A DNA stretch of 64,000 bases from Acidobacteriota bacterium. Lineage in GTDB: Bacteria; Acidobacteriota; UBA6911. The number at the start of each line of letters is the position of its first letter. Within the stretch, counting starts at the first letter, position 1. The notes under the pieces are model-generated. The model made no database searches. It saw only the letters and a program-made list of their open reading frames with translations, and had not been told where the DNA came from. The position numbers were made by a program, and so were the translations under genes. The stretch spans positions 1 to 64,000 of the forward strand of contig JAAYAJ010000065.1 in NCBI GenBank assembly GCA_012719455.1, read 5' to 3'. Below, piece by piece: positions 34,935-45,224 of this stretch.

Positions 34935-36423
34935 TTTCCTCGAACAGCGCCGCTTCAAGCTGGCCGAGCTCCAGCGCCTGGGTCACGACCCCTATCCGCG
35001 CCGGTTCGACTACACCCACACCCTTGGGCAACTGCGCGCGGCCTTCGACCCCCTGGATGCCGCCACGCTCGAGGACCGGAAAGAGACGGCCCGGATCTGC
35101 GGCCGCATCCTGTCGCTGCGCCCGCACGGCAAGGCCGGGTTCCTGGACCTCGCCGACGGCGAGGGGCGCGTGCAGGTGTACGTCCGTCGCGACACGGTGG
35201 GGGAAGAAATGTTCGAGCTCTTCCGGCTGTTCGACCTGGGCGACATCATCGGGGCGGAGGGAACCATCTTCCGCACTCGCACGGGCGAACTGACGCTGCT
35301 CGCCACCAAGGTGCACCACCTGTCCAAGAACCTCCAGCCCCTGCCGGAAAAGTGGCACGGGCTGACCGACGTGGAAACCCGGTTCCGCCAGCGCTACGTC
35401 GACCTCATTATGAACCCCGGGGTCCGCGAGGTTTTCGTCAAGCGCGGCGCCATCATCCGCGAGATCCGCCGGTACCTCGACCAGCGGGGATACCTGGAGG
35501 TGGAAACGCCGGTGCTGCAGACCATCGCGGGGGGGGCGCTGGCGCGCCCCTTCCGGACGCATCACAACGCGCTGGACATCGACCTCTACCTCCGCATCGC
35601 CCTGGAGCTCTACCTCAAGCGCCTCATCGTGGGGGGGATCCCCAGGGTCTACGAAATGAGCCGGATCTTCCGCAACGAGGGGATCTCCTCGCACCACAAC
35701 CCCGAGTTCACGATGCTGGAGTTCTACCAGGCCTACAGCGACTACAACGACCTGATGGACATGTCCGAGGAGATGATCACCCGGATCGCCGAAACCGTGA
35801 CCGGCTCGCGCCAGGTGCCCTACGGGGAACACGTGCTCGATTTCGATCACTGGCAGCGGCTGACGATGAAGGAAGCGATCTTCCGGTTCTGGCCCGCCTC
35901 CCTCCCCCCCCCCGCCGAGGGCGACCTTCAGTCGGTCGACAGGCTGCGGACGCTCGCGGAAGCGGTCGGCGCTCGGTACGCCCCCGCCGACGGCCCGGGA
36001 AAACTAATGTCACTGCTGTTCGAAACGGTGGCGGAGGAACATCTGGTCCAGCCGACGATCGTCTACGATCACCCCGCGGAGGTCTCCCCGCTGGCGAAGA
36101 CCAAACCGGGCGACCCCGCCACCGCCGAGCGCTTCGAGCTCTATATCGCCGGCATGGAGATCGCCAACGCATACTCGGAGCTGAACGACCCGGCCGAACA
36201 GAAGGCGCGGTTCGAGGAACAACTGCGGGCGCGCGACCGCGGCGACGAGGAGGCCCACGGCATGGACCAGGACTACATCCGCGCCCTGCGCTACGGGATG
36301 CCCCCGACCGCGGGGGAAGGGATCGGCATCGACCGCCTGACCATGGTGCTGACCGATTCCCCGTCGATCCGCGACGTCATCCTGTTCCCGCTCCTGAGAC
36401 CCGAACCGGAGGCCGGCGAGTGA
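34918..36423 (+). CDS. lysS: Lysyl-tRNA synthetase, class II
   Basis: 501 residues: N-terminal OB-fold anticodon domain (about 55-150), then the class II core with motif 2 ([20 protein letters not shown]), the lysine pocket [12 protein letters not shown] and motif 3 ([20 protein letters not shown]). Length and order are normal. It is co-transcribed with ribH and nusB upstream, and the lolC/E-type gene follows 57 nt later. Confidence 0.97.
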   Translation: MDDQTNFLEQRRFKLAELQRLGHDPYPRRFDYTHTLGQLRAAFDPLDAATLEDRKETARICGRILSLRPHGKAGFLDLADGEGRVQVYVRRDTVGEEMFELFRLFDLGDIIGAEGTIFRTRTGELTLLATKVHHLSKNLQPLPEKWHGLTDVETRFRQRYVDLIMNPGVREVFVKRGAIIREIRRYLDQRGYLEVETPVLQTIAGGALARPFRTHHNALDIDLYLRIALELYLKRLIVGGIPRVYEMSRIFRNEGISSHHNPEFTMLEFYQAYSDYNDLMDMSEEMITRIAETVTGSRQVPYGEHVLDFDHWQRLTMKEAIFRFWPASLPPPAEGDLQSVDRLRTLAEAVGARYAPADGPGKLMSLLFETVAEEHLVQPTIVYDHPAEVSPLAKTKPGDPATAERFELYIAGMEIANAYSELNDPAEQKARFEEQLRARDRGDEEAHGMDQDYIRALRYGMPPTAGEGIGIDRLTMVLTDSPSIRDVILFPLLRPEPEAGE

Positions 36424-36480
36424 CGGCGTGCGGATGACAATGGGACGGCGGGCGTCCGCCACGACCCGATGGCGCGGCCT

Positions 36481-37737
36481 ATGAAATTCGAACTGTTCAT
36501 CGCCCTGCGGTACCTGAGGGAAAAGCGGAAGCAGACGATGATCTCCGTCATCTCCATCCTTTCCGTGGCGGGGATCGCGGCGGGCGTCATGGCCCTCGTC
36601 ATCGCCCTGGCCCTCTCCACCGGGTTCAAGGAAGACATCCAGAAGAAGATCCTGGGCGCCACCCCGGCCGTCAACCTCTTCCGGATCGACGGCGCGCCCG
36701 TGGCCGACCCCGACGCCCTGCTCGGCCGGATCGGCCGTGTCGACGGGGTGACCGCAAGCGCCCCAGCCATCCTCAGGCAGGTCCTGGTCTCGAGCGCCTA
36801 TTCCAACCAGGGGGCGGCTCTCAAAGGGGTCGATCCCGCCCGGGAGGCCGCCGTCTCCGATTTCTTCGCCCGCATCGTCGGGGGCGACCTGCATGTCCTG
36901 GACCGCCCGCCGGCCTCCCCCGGCGACCCCGGGCCGCCCCCGCCGGACCGGATCCTGATCGGCAGGGAAATGGCGCGCACGCTCCAGGTGGGGGTCGGAG
37001 ACACCCTGCGCGTCTTCAACCCCCTGGGACGGCTGACCCCGTTCGGGATGACCGTTTCCGAAAAGACCGTGAGGGTGGCCGGGGTCTTCGATTCCGGTCT
37101 CTGGGACATCGACGCCAACTGGGCCTACATCCACATCGACGCCGCGCGCAGGCTGTTCGCCCATCCCGCCCGGTCGGCCCTCCTCCTGCAGTTCGGAATC
37201 GCCGACCTCGACGCCGCCGAAGCGATGGCGGACGCGATCCGCGCCCGGGCGGGGGGCGACTACGCGACATCCACCTGGATCGAGCTCAACCGGCCGCTCT
37301 TTTCCGCTCTCAAGCTGGAAAAGATCGTCCTGTTCATCACCATCGGGTTGATCGTGTTCGTCGCCTCGCTCAACATCGTGACCACCCTCATCATGATGGT
37401 GCTGGAAAAACAGCGCGACATCGCCATCCTCGCCGCCATGGGAGCGACGGCCGACAACATCCGGCGCGTTTTCCGCTTCCAGGGCCTCATCATCGGGGTG
37501 GCCGGTACCGCCCTGGGGAGCATGCTGGGGGTTCTTACGAGCTGGACACTCGACCATTTCCAGCTGATTCGGCTGGAAGCCGCCATCTACAGCATCCCCT
37601 ACGTCCCCTTTCACGTCCGGGCATGGGACGTCGTGCTGGTTTCGGCCACCGCCATATTGATCAGCCTCCTGGCAACCATCTACCCCTCCCGCAGCGCGTC
37701 GAAAATGGACCCGGTGGAGGCGCTGCGCTATGAATAG
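36481..37737 (+). CDS. LolC/LolE-type lipoprotein-releasing ABC permease
   Basis: 418 residues. An N-terminal helix within MKFELFIALRYLREKRKQTMISVIS is followed by a large periplasmic MacB-like domain (about 45-265) and three C-terminal transmembrane helices of the FtsX type (LFITIGLIVFVASLNIVTTL, IIGVAGTALGSMLG, VVLVSATAILISLLA), ending YPSRSASKMDPVEALRYE. This is the LolC/E family, extracting lipoproteins from the inner membrane with LolD. One permease gene is present, so a homodimer is likely. ATG 36481 is the family start; 36469 is an alternative. The end overlaps lolD. Confidence 0.93.
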   Translation: MKFELFIALRYLREKRKQTMISVISILSVAGIAAGVMALVIALALSTGFKEDIQKKILGATPAVNLFRIDGAPVADPDALLGRIGRVDGVTASAPAILRQVLVSSAYSNQGAALKGVDPAREAAVSDFFARIVGGDLHVLDRPPASPGDPGPPPPDRILIGREMARTLQVGVGDTLRVFNPLGRLTPFGMTVSEKTVRVAGVFDSGLWDIDANWAYIHIDAARRLFAHPARSALLLQFGIADLDAAEAMADAIRARAGGDYATSTWIELNRPLFSALKLEKIVLFITIGLIVFVASLNIVTTLIMMVLEKQRDIAILAAMGATADNIRRVFRFQGLIIGVAGTALGSMLGVLTSWTLDHFQLIRLEAAIYSIPYVPFHVRAWDVVLVSATAILISLLATIYPSRSASKMDPVEALRYE

Positions 37738-38407
37738 ACTGCTCGAGGCGCGCGACCTCTGTAAGAGCTATCCCTCGGGCGCGGGGCGCCTGGAAATCCT
37801 GTCAGGCCTCTCCCTGACGGTGGAGGCGGGGGAGATGGTGGCCGTAACCGGGGCCTCCGGGTCGGGCAAGAGCACCCTGCTGCATCTCGTAGGGGGGATG
37901 GACCGCCCGGACCGCGGGACGGTCCGGGTCCTGGACAGCGAGATCACCAGCCTCGGCGCGCGGGAACTGGCGGCCTTCAGGAACCGGACCATCGGCTTCG
38001 TGTTCCAGTTTCACCACCTCCTGCCCGAATTCACGGCTCTCGAAAACGTCTCCATGCCGCTCTTGCTCCGGGGCACGCCCCTGGGGGAAGCAACGGGCAT
38101 CGCCGGGGAACTGCTCGGGGAGGTGGGACTCGGGGAGCGCCGCCGCCACCGCCCGGGAGAACTCTCCGGGGGGGAGCAGCAACGGGTGGCGCTGGCGCGC
38201 GCCCTCGTCGGCCGTCCGCGGCTGCTGCTGGCCGACGAGCCGACGGGAAACCTGGACCCCCACACCGGCCGGACGATGGCCGATCTCCTGCTGGCGCTTC
38301 ATGAAACGCACGGGCTGACCTCCATCATCGTCACCCACAACGAACGCCTGGCCGACATTTGCACCCGCCGCTGCCGCCTGGAAAACGGCGTATTGACCGA
38401 CGGTTAG
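37730..38407 (+). CDS. lolD: Lipoprotein-releasing ABC transporter ATPase LolD
   Basis: 225 residues: Walker A GASGSGKST (41-49), FVFQFHHLLPEFTALENV (the LolD-type Q-loop), signature LSGGEQQRVALARAL, Walker B LLLADEPTGNLD and IVTHNE. The start overlaps the permease stop by 8 nt. The 226-bp gap before bamA contains a possible TTGAAC/TCTATA promoter but no gene. Confidence 0.95.
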   Translation: MNRLLEARDLCKSYPSGAGRLEILSGLSLTVEAGEMVAVTGASGSGKSTLLHLVGGMDRPDRGTVRVLDSEITSLGARELAAFRNRTIGFVFQFHHLLPEFTALENVSMPLLLRGTPLGEATGIAGELLGEVGLGERRRHRPGELSGGEQQRVALARALVGRPRLLLADEPTGNLDPHTGRTMADLLLALHETHGLTSIIVTHNERLADICTRRCRLENGVLTDG

Positions 38408-38633
38408 GGCTCCCGCCGGCCATCCCGCAGCCGCCGGCGTGATATTCTAAAGCAGCCGAACCAAAAATATTTGAACGCCCGGCCGCAAGTGGAGTCTATA
38501 TACAGGGATCCGGCCCGCAACCGGATTCGTGCGGCAAACGGGGGCCGGCGGCACTGACACTGGATTTTAGCGGCCGTTTTATCTAAGATGGGTGGCTTGA
38601 ACACACGAGGGACTTCCACGCGTCGGAGGATGG

Positions 38634-41222
38634 ATGGCTAGAACGGCTAAGTGCGGGATCTGCATCATCGGATTCCTTTTATTGGGTCTTGCGGCTTACG
38701 CCCAGCAGACGGCCGGCGCCACGACGGTCGAACGGGTGGACATCCGGGGGAACCGGCGGATTCCCGAGGACACCATCCGCGCCTCGATCATCCAAACCCG
38801 GCCCGGCGAACCCTTCGACGTGGTGCGCGTGGAGTTCGACCTGCGCTCCCTGTACCGGACCAATTACTTCGAAAACCTGGAAGTACAGGAAAAGGACGGC
38901 GACATCGGGAAGATCGTCACCTTCATCGTCAAGGAAAAACCGCTCATCCGCTCCATCGAGTACTCAGGCAACAAGTCCTTCACCGAATCGGACATCCTGG
39001 AGGTCTACAAGGAAAAGAAGCTCGGGTTCACGGTGGACAGCCAGTACGACCCCGTCAAGATCAAGATGGCCGAACGCGTCCTGCGGGACCTGCTGCTGCA
39101 AAACGGCAAGCCGCTGGGTACGGTCCGCTCCGAGGTCGAGAACATCCCCCCCTACAGCGTGCGGGTGCGCTTCACGGTCGACGAGGGAGCCAACGTCCGC
39201 ATCGGCCAGATCCGCTTCACGGGGCACAAGGTCTTCAGCGACAAGACTCTCAAAAACGCCCTGTCGCTCACCAAGGAGCGCAACGTATTCACCATTTTCA
39301 AGGGGACGGACAAGTACCACCGGGAAAAGCTGGAATACGACATCGAGACCAACCTGAAGGCGTTCTACAAGCAGCACGGATACATGCAGGTCCAGGTAGG
39401 CACCCCGATCGTCCGGATCTTCGAGGGTCCCCGCGGCGTCATCCCGATGCTGAGAAAAACGCGTGAGCAGTTTTTCATCGAGATCCCCATCGACGCCGGC
39501 GACCAGTACCGGCTGGGCAAGCTCGAACTGAAGGAATGCGGCATCCTGAACTGCGAGGCGCTCGCGCGCGCCTTCGAAATCAAGCCCGGCGACGTCGTCA
39601 ACTTCAAGCGGATCCAGGACACGCTGGAGGAGATCAAGAAGTTGTACGGCAACCTCGGGCACATCAATTTTTCCTACCTCCCCGAACAGAACATCGACTT
39701 TGAGAAAAAGACCTACGACCTGACCCTGACCATGCAGCCCGACAAGAGCTTCTTCGTCCGGCGCATCAACTTTCTCGGCAACACGAAGACTCGGGACAAG
39801 GTCATGCGCCGCGAATTCATCCTGGAGGAGGGGAAGGTCTTCAGCAGCGCCGCCCTGGACAATTCGGTCCTCCGCCTGAACCAGCTGGGATTCTTCGACC
39901 GGATCGAGGAGAGCGACTACCAGGTCAAACCGGACGAAAAGGCCGGTTCCGTCGACGTCGACGTGACAGTCAAGGAAAAGAGCCAGCAGTCGATCGGGTT
40001 CACCGGCGGCGTCAGCGGCATCTCCGGCAGTTTCATCGGGCTGAACTACTCGACCAACAATTTCCTCGGGCGGGGGGAATCGCTGGAAGTCAGCATCATG
40101 GGAGGGACGCGCCAGACCAACTTCATCGTGTCCTTCATGGAGCCCTACCTCCTGGACACCCGCTGGAGGATGGGCGTATCGGTTTTCAACCAGCGCTACC
40201 GCTACGACACCTATTCCACCTTCGGGCTTACCGACTACTCCGGGAAAGCCCATGAACTCTTCACCCAGCGCATGGCCGGCGCCACGATCTCCCTGGACCG
40301 GAGGCTCTCCCACTCGTTCTGGACCGTGGGGACCAGTTACACCTACCAAAAGATCGGGGTCAGCAACATCGCGCCCGGCTTCGAGACCTTCGCGTTGGGA
40401 CAGTTCACGGGATTTTCCTCGAAGGACGCCAGCGACGCGCTCGAGGGCATCATCCGCAGCGAGATCTCCCCCTACGTGCGCTACAGTTCCGTCAACGCCT
40501 ATTTCAACGCCACGCGCGGCACCGAACTCCGGCTGTCCGCATCGGTGGCCGGGGGCGCCATGGGAGGGGATTTCAACATGATCCGCCCCGTGGTGGAATA
40601 CCGGCGCTTCATAACCGACCGGTGGCTGAGCGGCGGGCGCAACGTCTTCGCCTTCAACGTCCAGTTCCAGTACATCCAGTCATACGGCAACTCGAGCGTC
40701 CCGTTCTTCGACCGTTTCTTCATCGGCGGGGAGAACACCATCCGCGGCTTCGACATCCGCTCGATCAGCCCCATCGCCGTCACTTCGACCCGGCTGTTCG
40801 ACCCGATGGGAAACCCGATCATCGACCTGAACACGGGGCTGCCTCAAACGGTCCAGTCGCAGCCTTTCGCCGTGGGCGGTGACACGGTCGGCATCCTGAA
40901 CTTCGAGTACCGGATCCCGGTCGCCGGACCCCTGTCGATCGCGGCCTTCTACGACCTGGGGCTGGCCCGGGCCAGCCGCAAGGAGTCGCTCGGGGACTTC
41001 GGCACCAGCAGCGTGGACATCCTCGAATCGACCAACAACACGCTGCGCGGGTCGACCGGGCTGGAGCTGCAGTTCATCCTCCCTGTGGTCAGCGCCCCGT
41101 TCCGGCTGATCTTTGCCTATAACCCACAGCGGCTCGACGACTCGATTACCACGACCAACGGCACGTACCACATCAATGAACCGAAAAAAGACATCAAGTT
41201 CACCATAGGCCGCAGCTTCTGA
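38634..41222 (+). CDS. bamA: Outer membrane protein assembly factor BamA
   Basis: 862 residues. A signal peptide is followed by five POTRA domains (first at TTVERVDIRGNRRIPEDTI, later VRRINFLGNTKTRDKVMRRE) and the 16-strand barrel from about residue 450. The barrel carries FFDRFFIGGENTIRGFD, the conserved loop 6 RGF element. The last strand ends KFTIGRSF with the C-terminal aromatic. It inserts beta-barrel proteins into the outer membrane. It opens the bamA-ompH-fabZ-lpxA cluster found in many diderms. Confidence 0.96.
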   Translation: MARTAKCGICIIGFLLLGLAAYAQQTAGATTVERVDIRGNRRIPEDTIRASIIQTRPGEPFDVVRVEFDLRSLYRTNYFENLEVQEKDGDIGKIVTFIVKEKPLIRSIEYSGNKSFTESDILEVYKEKKLGFTVDSQYDPVKIKMAERVLRDLLLQNGKPLGTVRSEVENIPPYSVRVRFTVDEGANVRIGQIRFTGHKVFSDKTLKNALSLTKERNVFTIFKGTDKYHREKLEYDIETNLKAFYKQHGYMQVQVGTPIVRIFEGPRGVIPMLRKTREQFFIEIPIDAGDQYRLGKLELKECGILNCEALARAFEIKPGDVVNFKRIQDTLEEIKKLYGNLGHINFSYLPEQNIDFEKKTYDLTLTMQPDKSFFVRRINFLGNTKTRDKVMRREFILEEGKVFSSAALDNSVLRLNQLGFFDRIEESDYQVKPDEKAGSVDVDVTVKEKSQQSIGFTGGVSGISGSFIGLNYSTNNFLGRGESLEVSIMGGTRQTNFIVSFMEPYLLDTRWRMGVSVFNQRYRYDTYSTFGLTDYSGKAHELFTQRMAGATISLDRRLSHSFWTVGTSYTYQKIGVSNIAPGFETFALGQFTGFSSKDASDALEGIIRSEISPYVRYSSVNAYFNATRGTELRLSASVAGGAMGGDFNMIRPVVEYRRFITDRWLSGGRNVFAFNVQFQYIQSYGNSSVPFFDRFFIGGENTIRGFDIRSISPIAVTSTRLFDPMGNPIIDLNTGLPQTVQSQPFAVGGDTVGILNFEYRIPVAGPLSIAAFYDLGLARASRKESLGDFGTSSVDILESTNNTLRGSTGLELQFILPVVSAPFRLIFAYNPQRLDDSITTTNGTYHINEPKKDIKFTIGRSF

Positions 41223-41344
41223 TTCCGCTTTGCCGCCGACGGGAACTGTAGTACATTGCCACTTTTCCGCCCGGAATCATTATTAGGGACATTCAAACCA
41301 TTCACCGGGGCCTCCCGGCTGAATGACAAAGGAGAACAGATTCG

Positions 41345-41926
41345 ATGAACCGATCAATACTGAAAATCCTTTTTGCCGCACTCCTGCTGCCGACGCTGGG
41401 CGCGGCCCAGACCCCCGCGCCTGCGGCCGCGGGAGCCCCGGTGAAGATCGCCTGGGTCAACATGGACCAGGCTATCCTCACCTGCGATGAAGGCGCCAAG
41501 ATGTACGCCGAGATCCAGCAGTTCATCGAGGCGAAAAACGTCGAGCTGGACAACCTGCGCAAGGAGGCCGAAAACCTCAGGACCAAGCTGAGCGTTCAAG
41601 GTTCCAAGCTGACCGACGAGGCACGGATGGACCTGGAACAGCAGGCCGAGATCAAGGACACCGACCTGCAGCGTTTCCAGCAGGACACGCAGCGGGACAT
41701 CAACGGGCGCCGTGATCGCATGACCAACACCATCGGCAAGCGGATGATGCCCGTCGTCGAACAGGTGGCCAAGGCCAAGGCGCTCGACGCGATTCTCCTC
41801 TACAACCCCGCACGCGACCTCTGGATCAACGACGACAACCCGGCGTTGAACGTCACCGAAGACATCGTCAAGGCCTACAACCAGGCCTACCCGTCAAGTG
41901 CACCCAAGGTTTCCGCCAAGCCGTAG
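41345..41926 (+). CDS. OmpH/Skp-family periplasmic chaperone
   Basis: 193 residues with a signal peptide ending near LGAAQ, then KIAWVNMDQAILTCDEGAK and a long helical coiled-coil region (about 60-140), typical of Skp, which holds unfolded outer membrane proteins. The tail after residue ~165 is longer than in E. coli. It lies between bamA and fabZ as expected. lpxD, usual at this position, is not present. Confidence 0.9.
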   Translation: MNRSILKILFAALLLPTLGAAQTPAPAAAGAPVKIAWVNMDQAILTCDEGAKMYAEIQQFIEAKNVELDNLRKEAENLRTKLSVQGSKLTDEARMDLEQQAEIKDTDLQRFQQDTQRDINGRRDRMTNTIGKRMMPVVEQVAKAKALDAILLYNPARDLWINDDNPALNVTEDIVKAYNQAYPSSAPKVSAKP

Positions 41927-42028
41927 GGGCGCGTCAGGCGCAGGAAGGAGCCTGTTTCCGGCTCCGGCCCCCTGCAGGCGGCCGGAGCCGCCTGCGGGAA
42001 CCGGGCCGCGGACCGATCGGAGAGTGCC

Positions 42029-42481
42029 ATGAACAGCAGAGGCCCGGCCAGGGATATTCAAGAAATCCTCAAGGTTCTGCCCCAGCGCTACCCCTTTCTG
42101 CTGGTCGACCGGATCCTGGAAACGGACGGGACCACCTACATGGTGGGACTCAAAAACGTCACCATCAACGAACCCTTCTTCCAGGGACACTTTCCGGAGC
42201 ATCCCGTCATGCCCGGGGTCCTGCTGGTGGAGGCACTCGCGCAGGTCGGGGTTGCGCTCCTGCTGGGCGGACGCCCGGACCGGGAGTCCCGGCTGGTGTA
42301 CTTTTCGGGAATCGACAAGTGCCGGTTCCGTCATCCCGTCGTTCCGGGAGACCAACTCAGGATGGAGGTGAAAGTCCTCAAGCAGAGGGACCGCTACTAC
42401 AGGATGAAGGGGCAGGCGTACGTCGGCGGCGACCTGGCGGTCGAGGCGGAACTCTCCTGCTCCCTGGTGGACCGCACCTGA
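42029..42481 (+). CDS. fabZ: (3R)-hydroxyacyl-ACP dehydratase FabZ
   Basis: 150-residue hot-dog fold enzyme of fatty acid elongation. The catalytic residues sit in FFQGHFPEHPVMPGVLLVEALAQ (His54, Glu68, split here by a short run) and the opening LPQRYPFLLVDRIL is standard. It lies directly before lpxA, which competes with it for hydroxyacyl-ACP, so co-regulation is sensible. Confidence 0.96.
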   Translation: MNSRGPARDIQEILKVLPQRYPFLLVDRILETDGTTYMVGLKNVTINEPFFQGHFPEHPVMPGVLLVEALAQVGVALLLGGRPDRESRLVYFSGIDKCRFRHPVVPGDQLRMEVKVLKQRDRYYRMKGQAYVGGDLAVEAELSCSLVDRT

Positions 42482-42546
42482 TCCCGTGCGCGGGTTTTCT
42501 GTTCGCCGCCGGGCCGGAAGGGTCCGGAGCCTCTTGTCGAAATCCC

Positions 42547-43326
42547 ATGCCCATACACCCGACAGCCATCGTTGATCCTTCGTGCGACATCGCCCCCGAC
42601 GTCCACATCGGTCCCTATTGCGTCATCGGTCCCAGGACGCGCTTGGGGGCCGGCTGCGTCCTGGACGCCCACGTCGTCATCCACGGCCATTCGATCGTAG
42701 GGGAAAGGTGTCGCTTCTACAGCCATTGCTCGGTCGGCGCCGACCCCCAGGACCTGAAGTACCGGGGGGAGGAAACCTTCCTCCGGATCGGGGACAACAA
42801 CGTCTTCCGCGAATTCGTCAGCCTCCACCGGGGGACGCAAGGGGGGAACGGCGCCACGGTGATCGGGAGCGGGAATTTCATCATGGCCTACAGCCACGTG
42901 GCGCACGACTGCGTGGTGGGGGACGGGGTCATCATGGCCAACGCCGCCACCCTGGCCGGCCATGTCACCGTCGGCGACGGCGCCACGGTAGGCGCCTTTT
43001 CGGCCGTACACCAGTTCTGTCGGGTGGGTCCCCACGCCTTCATCGGGGGCTTCTCGGTCATTACCCGCGACGCCCTCCCCTACATCAAGACGGTGGGCCA
43101 ACGTAACCACGCGCGGATCTACGGGATCAACACCCTTGGGCTCGAGCGCAAGGGTTTTTCTGCGGAAACCATCGGCGAACTCAAGCGCGCCTACCGCGTC
43201 TGTTTCCGCTCGCGGCTGAACACGGGGGACGCACTGGCACGATTGCGGGAACAGGGGCCGCCGGCGCCGGAGGTGGCGCTGCTGGTCGCCTTCATCGAAA
43301 GCTCCGAGCGGGGATTCATCCGCTGA
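42547..43326 (+). CDS. lpxA: UDP-N-acetylglucosamine O-acyltransferase LpxA
   Basis: First enzyme of lipid A synthesis. The 259-residue protein has the left-handed beta-helix hexapeptide repeats (IHPTAIVDPSCDIAPDVHIG onward), the catalytic His in MAYSHVAHDC (His120), and the C-terminal helical domain (GLERKGFSAETIGELKRAY). ATG 42547 begins the canonical MPIHPTAIVD; the frame stays open upstream without family similarity. lpxI follows 23 nt later. Confidence 0.96.
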   Translation: MPIHPTAIVDPSCDIAPDVHIGPYCVIGPRTRLGAGCVLDAHVVIHGHSIVGERCRFYSHCSVGADPQDLKYRGEETFLRIGDNNVFREFVSLHRGTQGGNGATVIGSGNFIMAYSHVAHDCVVGDGVIMANAATLAGHVTVGDGATVGAFSAVHQFCRVGPHAFIGGFSVITRDALPYIKTVGQRNHARIYGINTLGLERKGFSAETIGELKRAYRVCFRSRLNTGDALARLREQGPPAPEVALLVAFIESSERGFIR

Positions 43327-43349
43327 GGCCTTCGCGACAGGACGCTCCT

Positions 43350-44177
43350 TTGACAAACGGCGAGGATAAATTCGGACTGATCGCGGGAAATGGCAGCTTC
43401 CCCTTCCTCGTCGTGGAGTCGGCCAAGCGGCAGAACCTGGACCTGGTCATCGCCGCCATCCGGGAGGAAACCGACCCGAAGATCGCATCGTGCGGGTACC
43501 CTGTCTACTGGCTGGGTCTGGGGCAGCTGGGCAAACTCATCCGGATATTCAGGAAATCCGGGGTCCGCAAGGCCATCATGGCCGGCCAGGTCAAGCACGT
43601 GAGCATCTTCGGTTCTTCCTTCCCGGACCTGACCATGATCCGTATGCTCGCCGGCCTGCAGCAAAAAAACACCGACTCCCTGATCGGGGGGGTCGCCAAT
43701 GTGCTCGAGGAGGCCGGGATCACCCTCGTCAACAGTGCGGCGCTGCTCAAACCCTACCTCCCCGCCCCCGGAACGCTTACGTCGCGGGGGCTCGATGCCT
43801 CGGAACAGGCGGACGTGGATTACGGCCGTCCCCTGGCGCGGCAGATCGCCGCCATGGATATCGGCCAGACCATCGTGGTCCGGGACCGGGCCGTGGTCGC
43901 AGTGGAGGCCATGGAGGGGACGGATGCGGCCATCCAGCGGGCGGGTGCTCTGGGAAACCGGAGGAACCTGACCATAATCAAGGTCAGCAAGCCCCGGCAG
44001 GACATGCGCTTCGACATTCCCGTCGTCGGACTCGAGACCATCAGGAACATGATCGAGTGCGGCGCCACGGCCCTGTGCATCGATGCCGGGCTCACCCTGC
44101 TGTTCGACCGGGAGGAGGTCGTGGCCACCGCGGACCGGCACGGTATCGCCATCGTCGCCCTCCCGGAGGCGGACTGA
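43350..44177 (+). CDS. lpxI: UDP-2,3-diacylglucosamine pyrophosphatase LpxI
   Basis: 275 residues of the DUF1009/LpxI family, the alternative to LpxH: FGLIAGNGSFPFLVVESAK at the start, AIMAGQVKHVSIF, DSLIGGVANVLEEAGI, IAAMDIGQTIVVRDRAVVAVEAMEGTDA (the last two split by a break) and ALCIDAGLTLLFDREEV. It forms lipid X from UDP-diacylglucosamine. TTG is the best start, right after the lpxA gene. lpxB and lpxD are not in the window. Confidence 0.95.
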   Translation: MTNGEDKFGLIAGNGSFPFLVVESAKRQNLDLVIAAIREETDPKIASCGYPVYWLGLGQLGKLIRIFRKSGVRKAIMAGQVKHVSIFGSSFPDLTMIRMLAGLQQKNTDSLIGGVANVLEEAGITLVNSAALLKPYLPAPGTLTSRGLDASEQADVDYGRPLARQIAAMDIGQTIVVRDRAVVAVEAMEGTDAAIQRAGALGNRRNLTIIKVSKPRQDMRFDIPVVGLETIRNMIECGATALCIDAGLTLLFDREEVVATADRHGIAIVALPEAD

Positions 44178-44226
44178 AAGGGGTCGGGCGCAACCATCGG
44201 CCCATCCCATTGCCAGGAGTGTTTTC

Positions 44227-45186
44227 ATGGACAGGATTCGGGTAGGAGTTGTGGGAGTCGGGGCTCTGGGGCAGCACCATGCCAGAGTCTATGCCTCGCT
44301 CCCAGAAGCGGATCTGGTGGGAGTCGTCGACCCCCACCCGGGCCGGGCGGAAGCGGTCGCCCACCCCCTGGGAACCGCGGTTTTCCCCCACCATCGCGAC
44401 CTTTTCGGCAAGGTGGATGCCGTGAGCATCGCCACCCCTACGACGCTTCACGCCGAAATCGGCGCCGAATTCCTGCGGGAGGGGGTGCATGTCCTGGTGG
44501 AGAAACCGATCGCGCCTTCGCTCGAGGCAGCCGACCTGCTCATCCGGACGGCGGAACGGAACGGCCGGGTCCTGCAGGTCGGTCACCTGGAGCGCTTCAA
44601 CCCGGCGGTGATCGAGCTGCGCAAGGTCGTGCACAACCCGCGGTTCTTCGAAGCCCACCGCATGGGGCTGTTTTCGCCGCGCAGTCTCGACATCGACGTC
44701 ATCCTCGACCTGATGATCCATGACCTGGACATCATCGGACTGCTGGTCCCCTCCCCCGTGGCGGAGGTCAGCGCGGTGGGGATTGCCATCCTGAGCCGCA
44801 GGATCGACATCGCCAATACCCGCCTCCGGTTCGAGAACGGCTGCGTCGCCAATATCACCGCCAGCCGGGTGTCGATGGAGAAAATCCGCAAGCTGCGCCT
44901 CTTTCAGCGGCAGGAATACATCTCGCTTGATTACACCCGCCAGGACCTTTCGGTGTTCCAGCTCGACCACAAGGGCGGGGCGGCCATCCCGGAAATCGCG
45001 GGGCGGACAATCACCCCGGAACGCCAGGAACCGCTGCAGCTGGAACTCCGCTCCTTTCTCCACGCCGCCCGGGGGCTAGGCCCGGTGGAATGCGGCGGCC
45101 CGGAAGGACGCAAGGCGCTCGCCCTGGCGCTGATGATTCTCGAAAAAGCCGAAAAGGCCCAGGCCCTCGAATTTGACAGGGCTTAG
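44227..45186 (+). CDS. Gfo/Idh/MocA-family oxidoreductase linked to lipid A genes
   Basis: 319 residues: an N-terminal Rossmann domain (RVGVVGVGALGQHHARVY), AVSIATPTTLHAEIGAEFL, VLVEKPIAPS with the conserved EKP lysine, and a C-terminal domain. Such a gene next to lpxA/lpxI resembles GnnA, which with GnnB makes the 3-amino sugar used by some LpxA enzymes. No GnnB-type aminotransferase is nearby, so the assignment is only positional. ATG 44227 has GGAG 7 nt upstream. Confidence 0.85.
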   Translation: MDRIRVGVVGVGALGQHHARVYASLPEADLVGVVDPHPGRAEAVAHPLGTAVFPHHRDLFGKVDAVSIATPTTLHAEIGAEFLREGVHVLVEKPIAPSLEAADLLIRTAERNGRVLQVGHLERFNPAVIELRKVVHNPRFFEAHRMGLFSPRSLDIDVILDLMIHDLDIIGLLVPSPVAEVSAVGIAILSRRIDIANTRLRFENGCVANITASRVSMEKIRKLRLFQRQEYISLDYTRQDLSVFQLDHKGGAAIPEIAGRTITPERQEPLQLELRSFLHAARGLGPVECGGPEGRKALALALMILEKAEKAQALEFDRA

Positions 45187-45224
45187 GACCCTTTCCTATA
45201 CTGCACCGCGGGCGGAACGATCCG

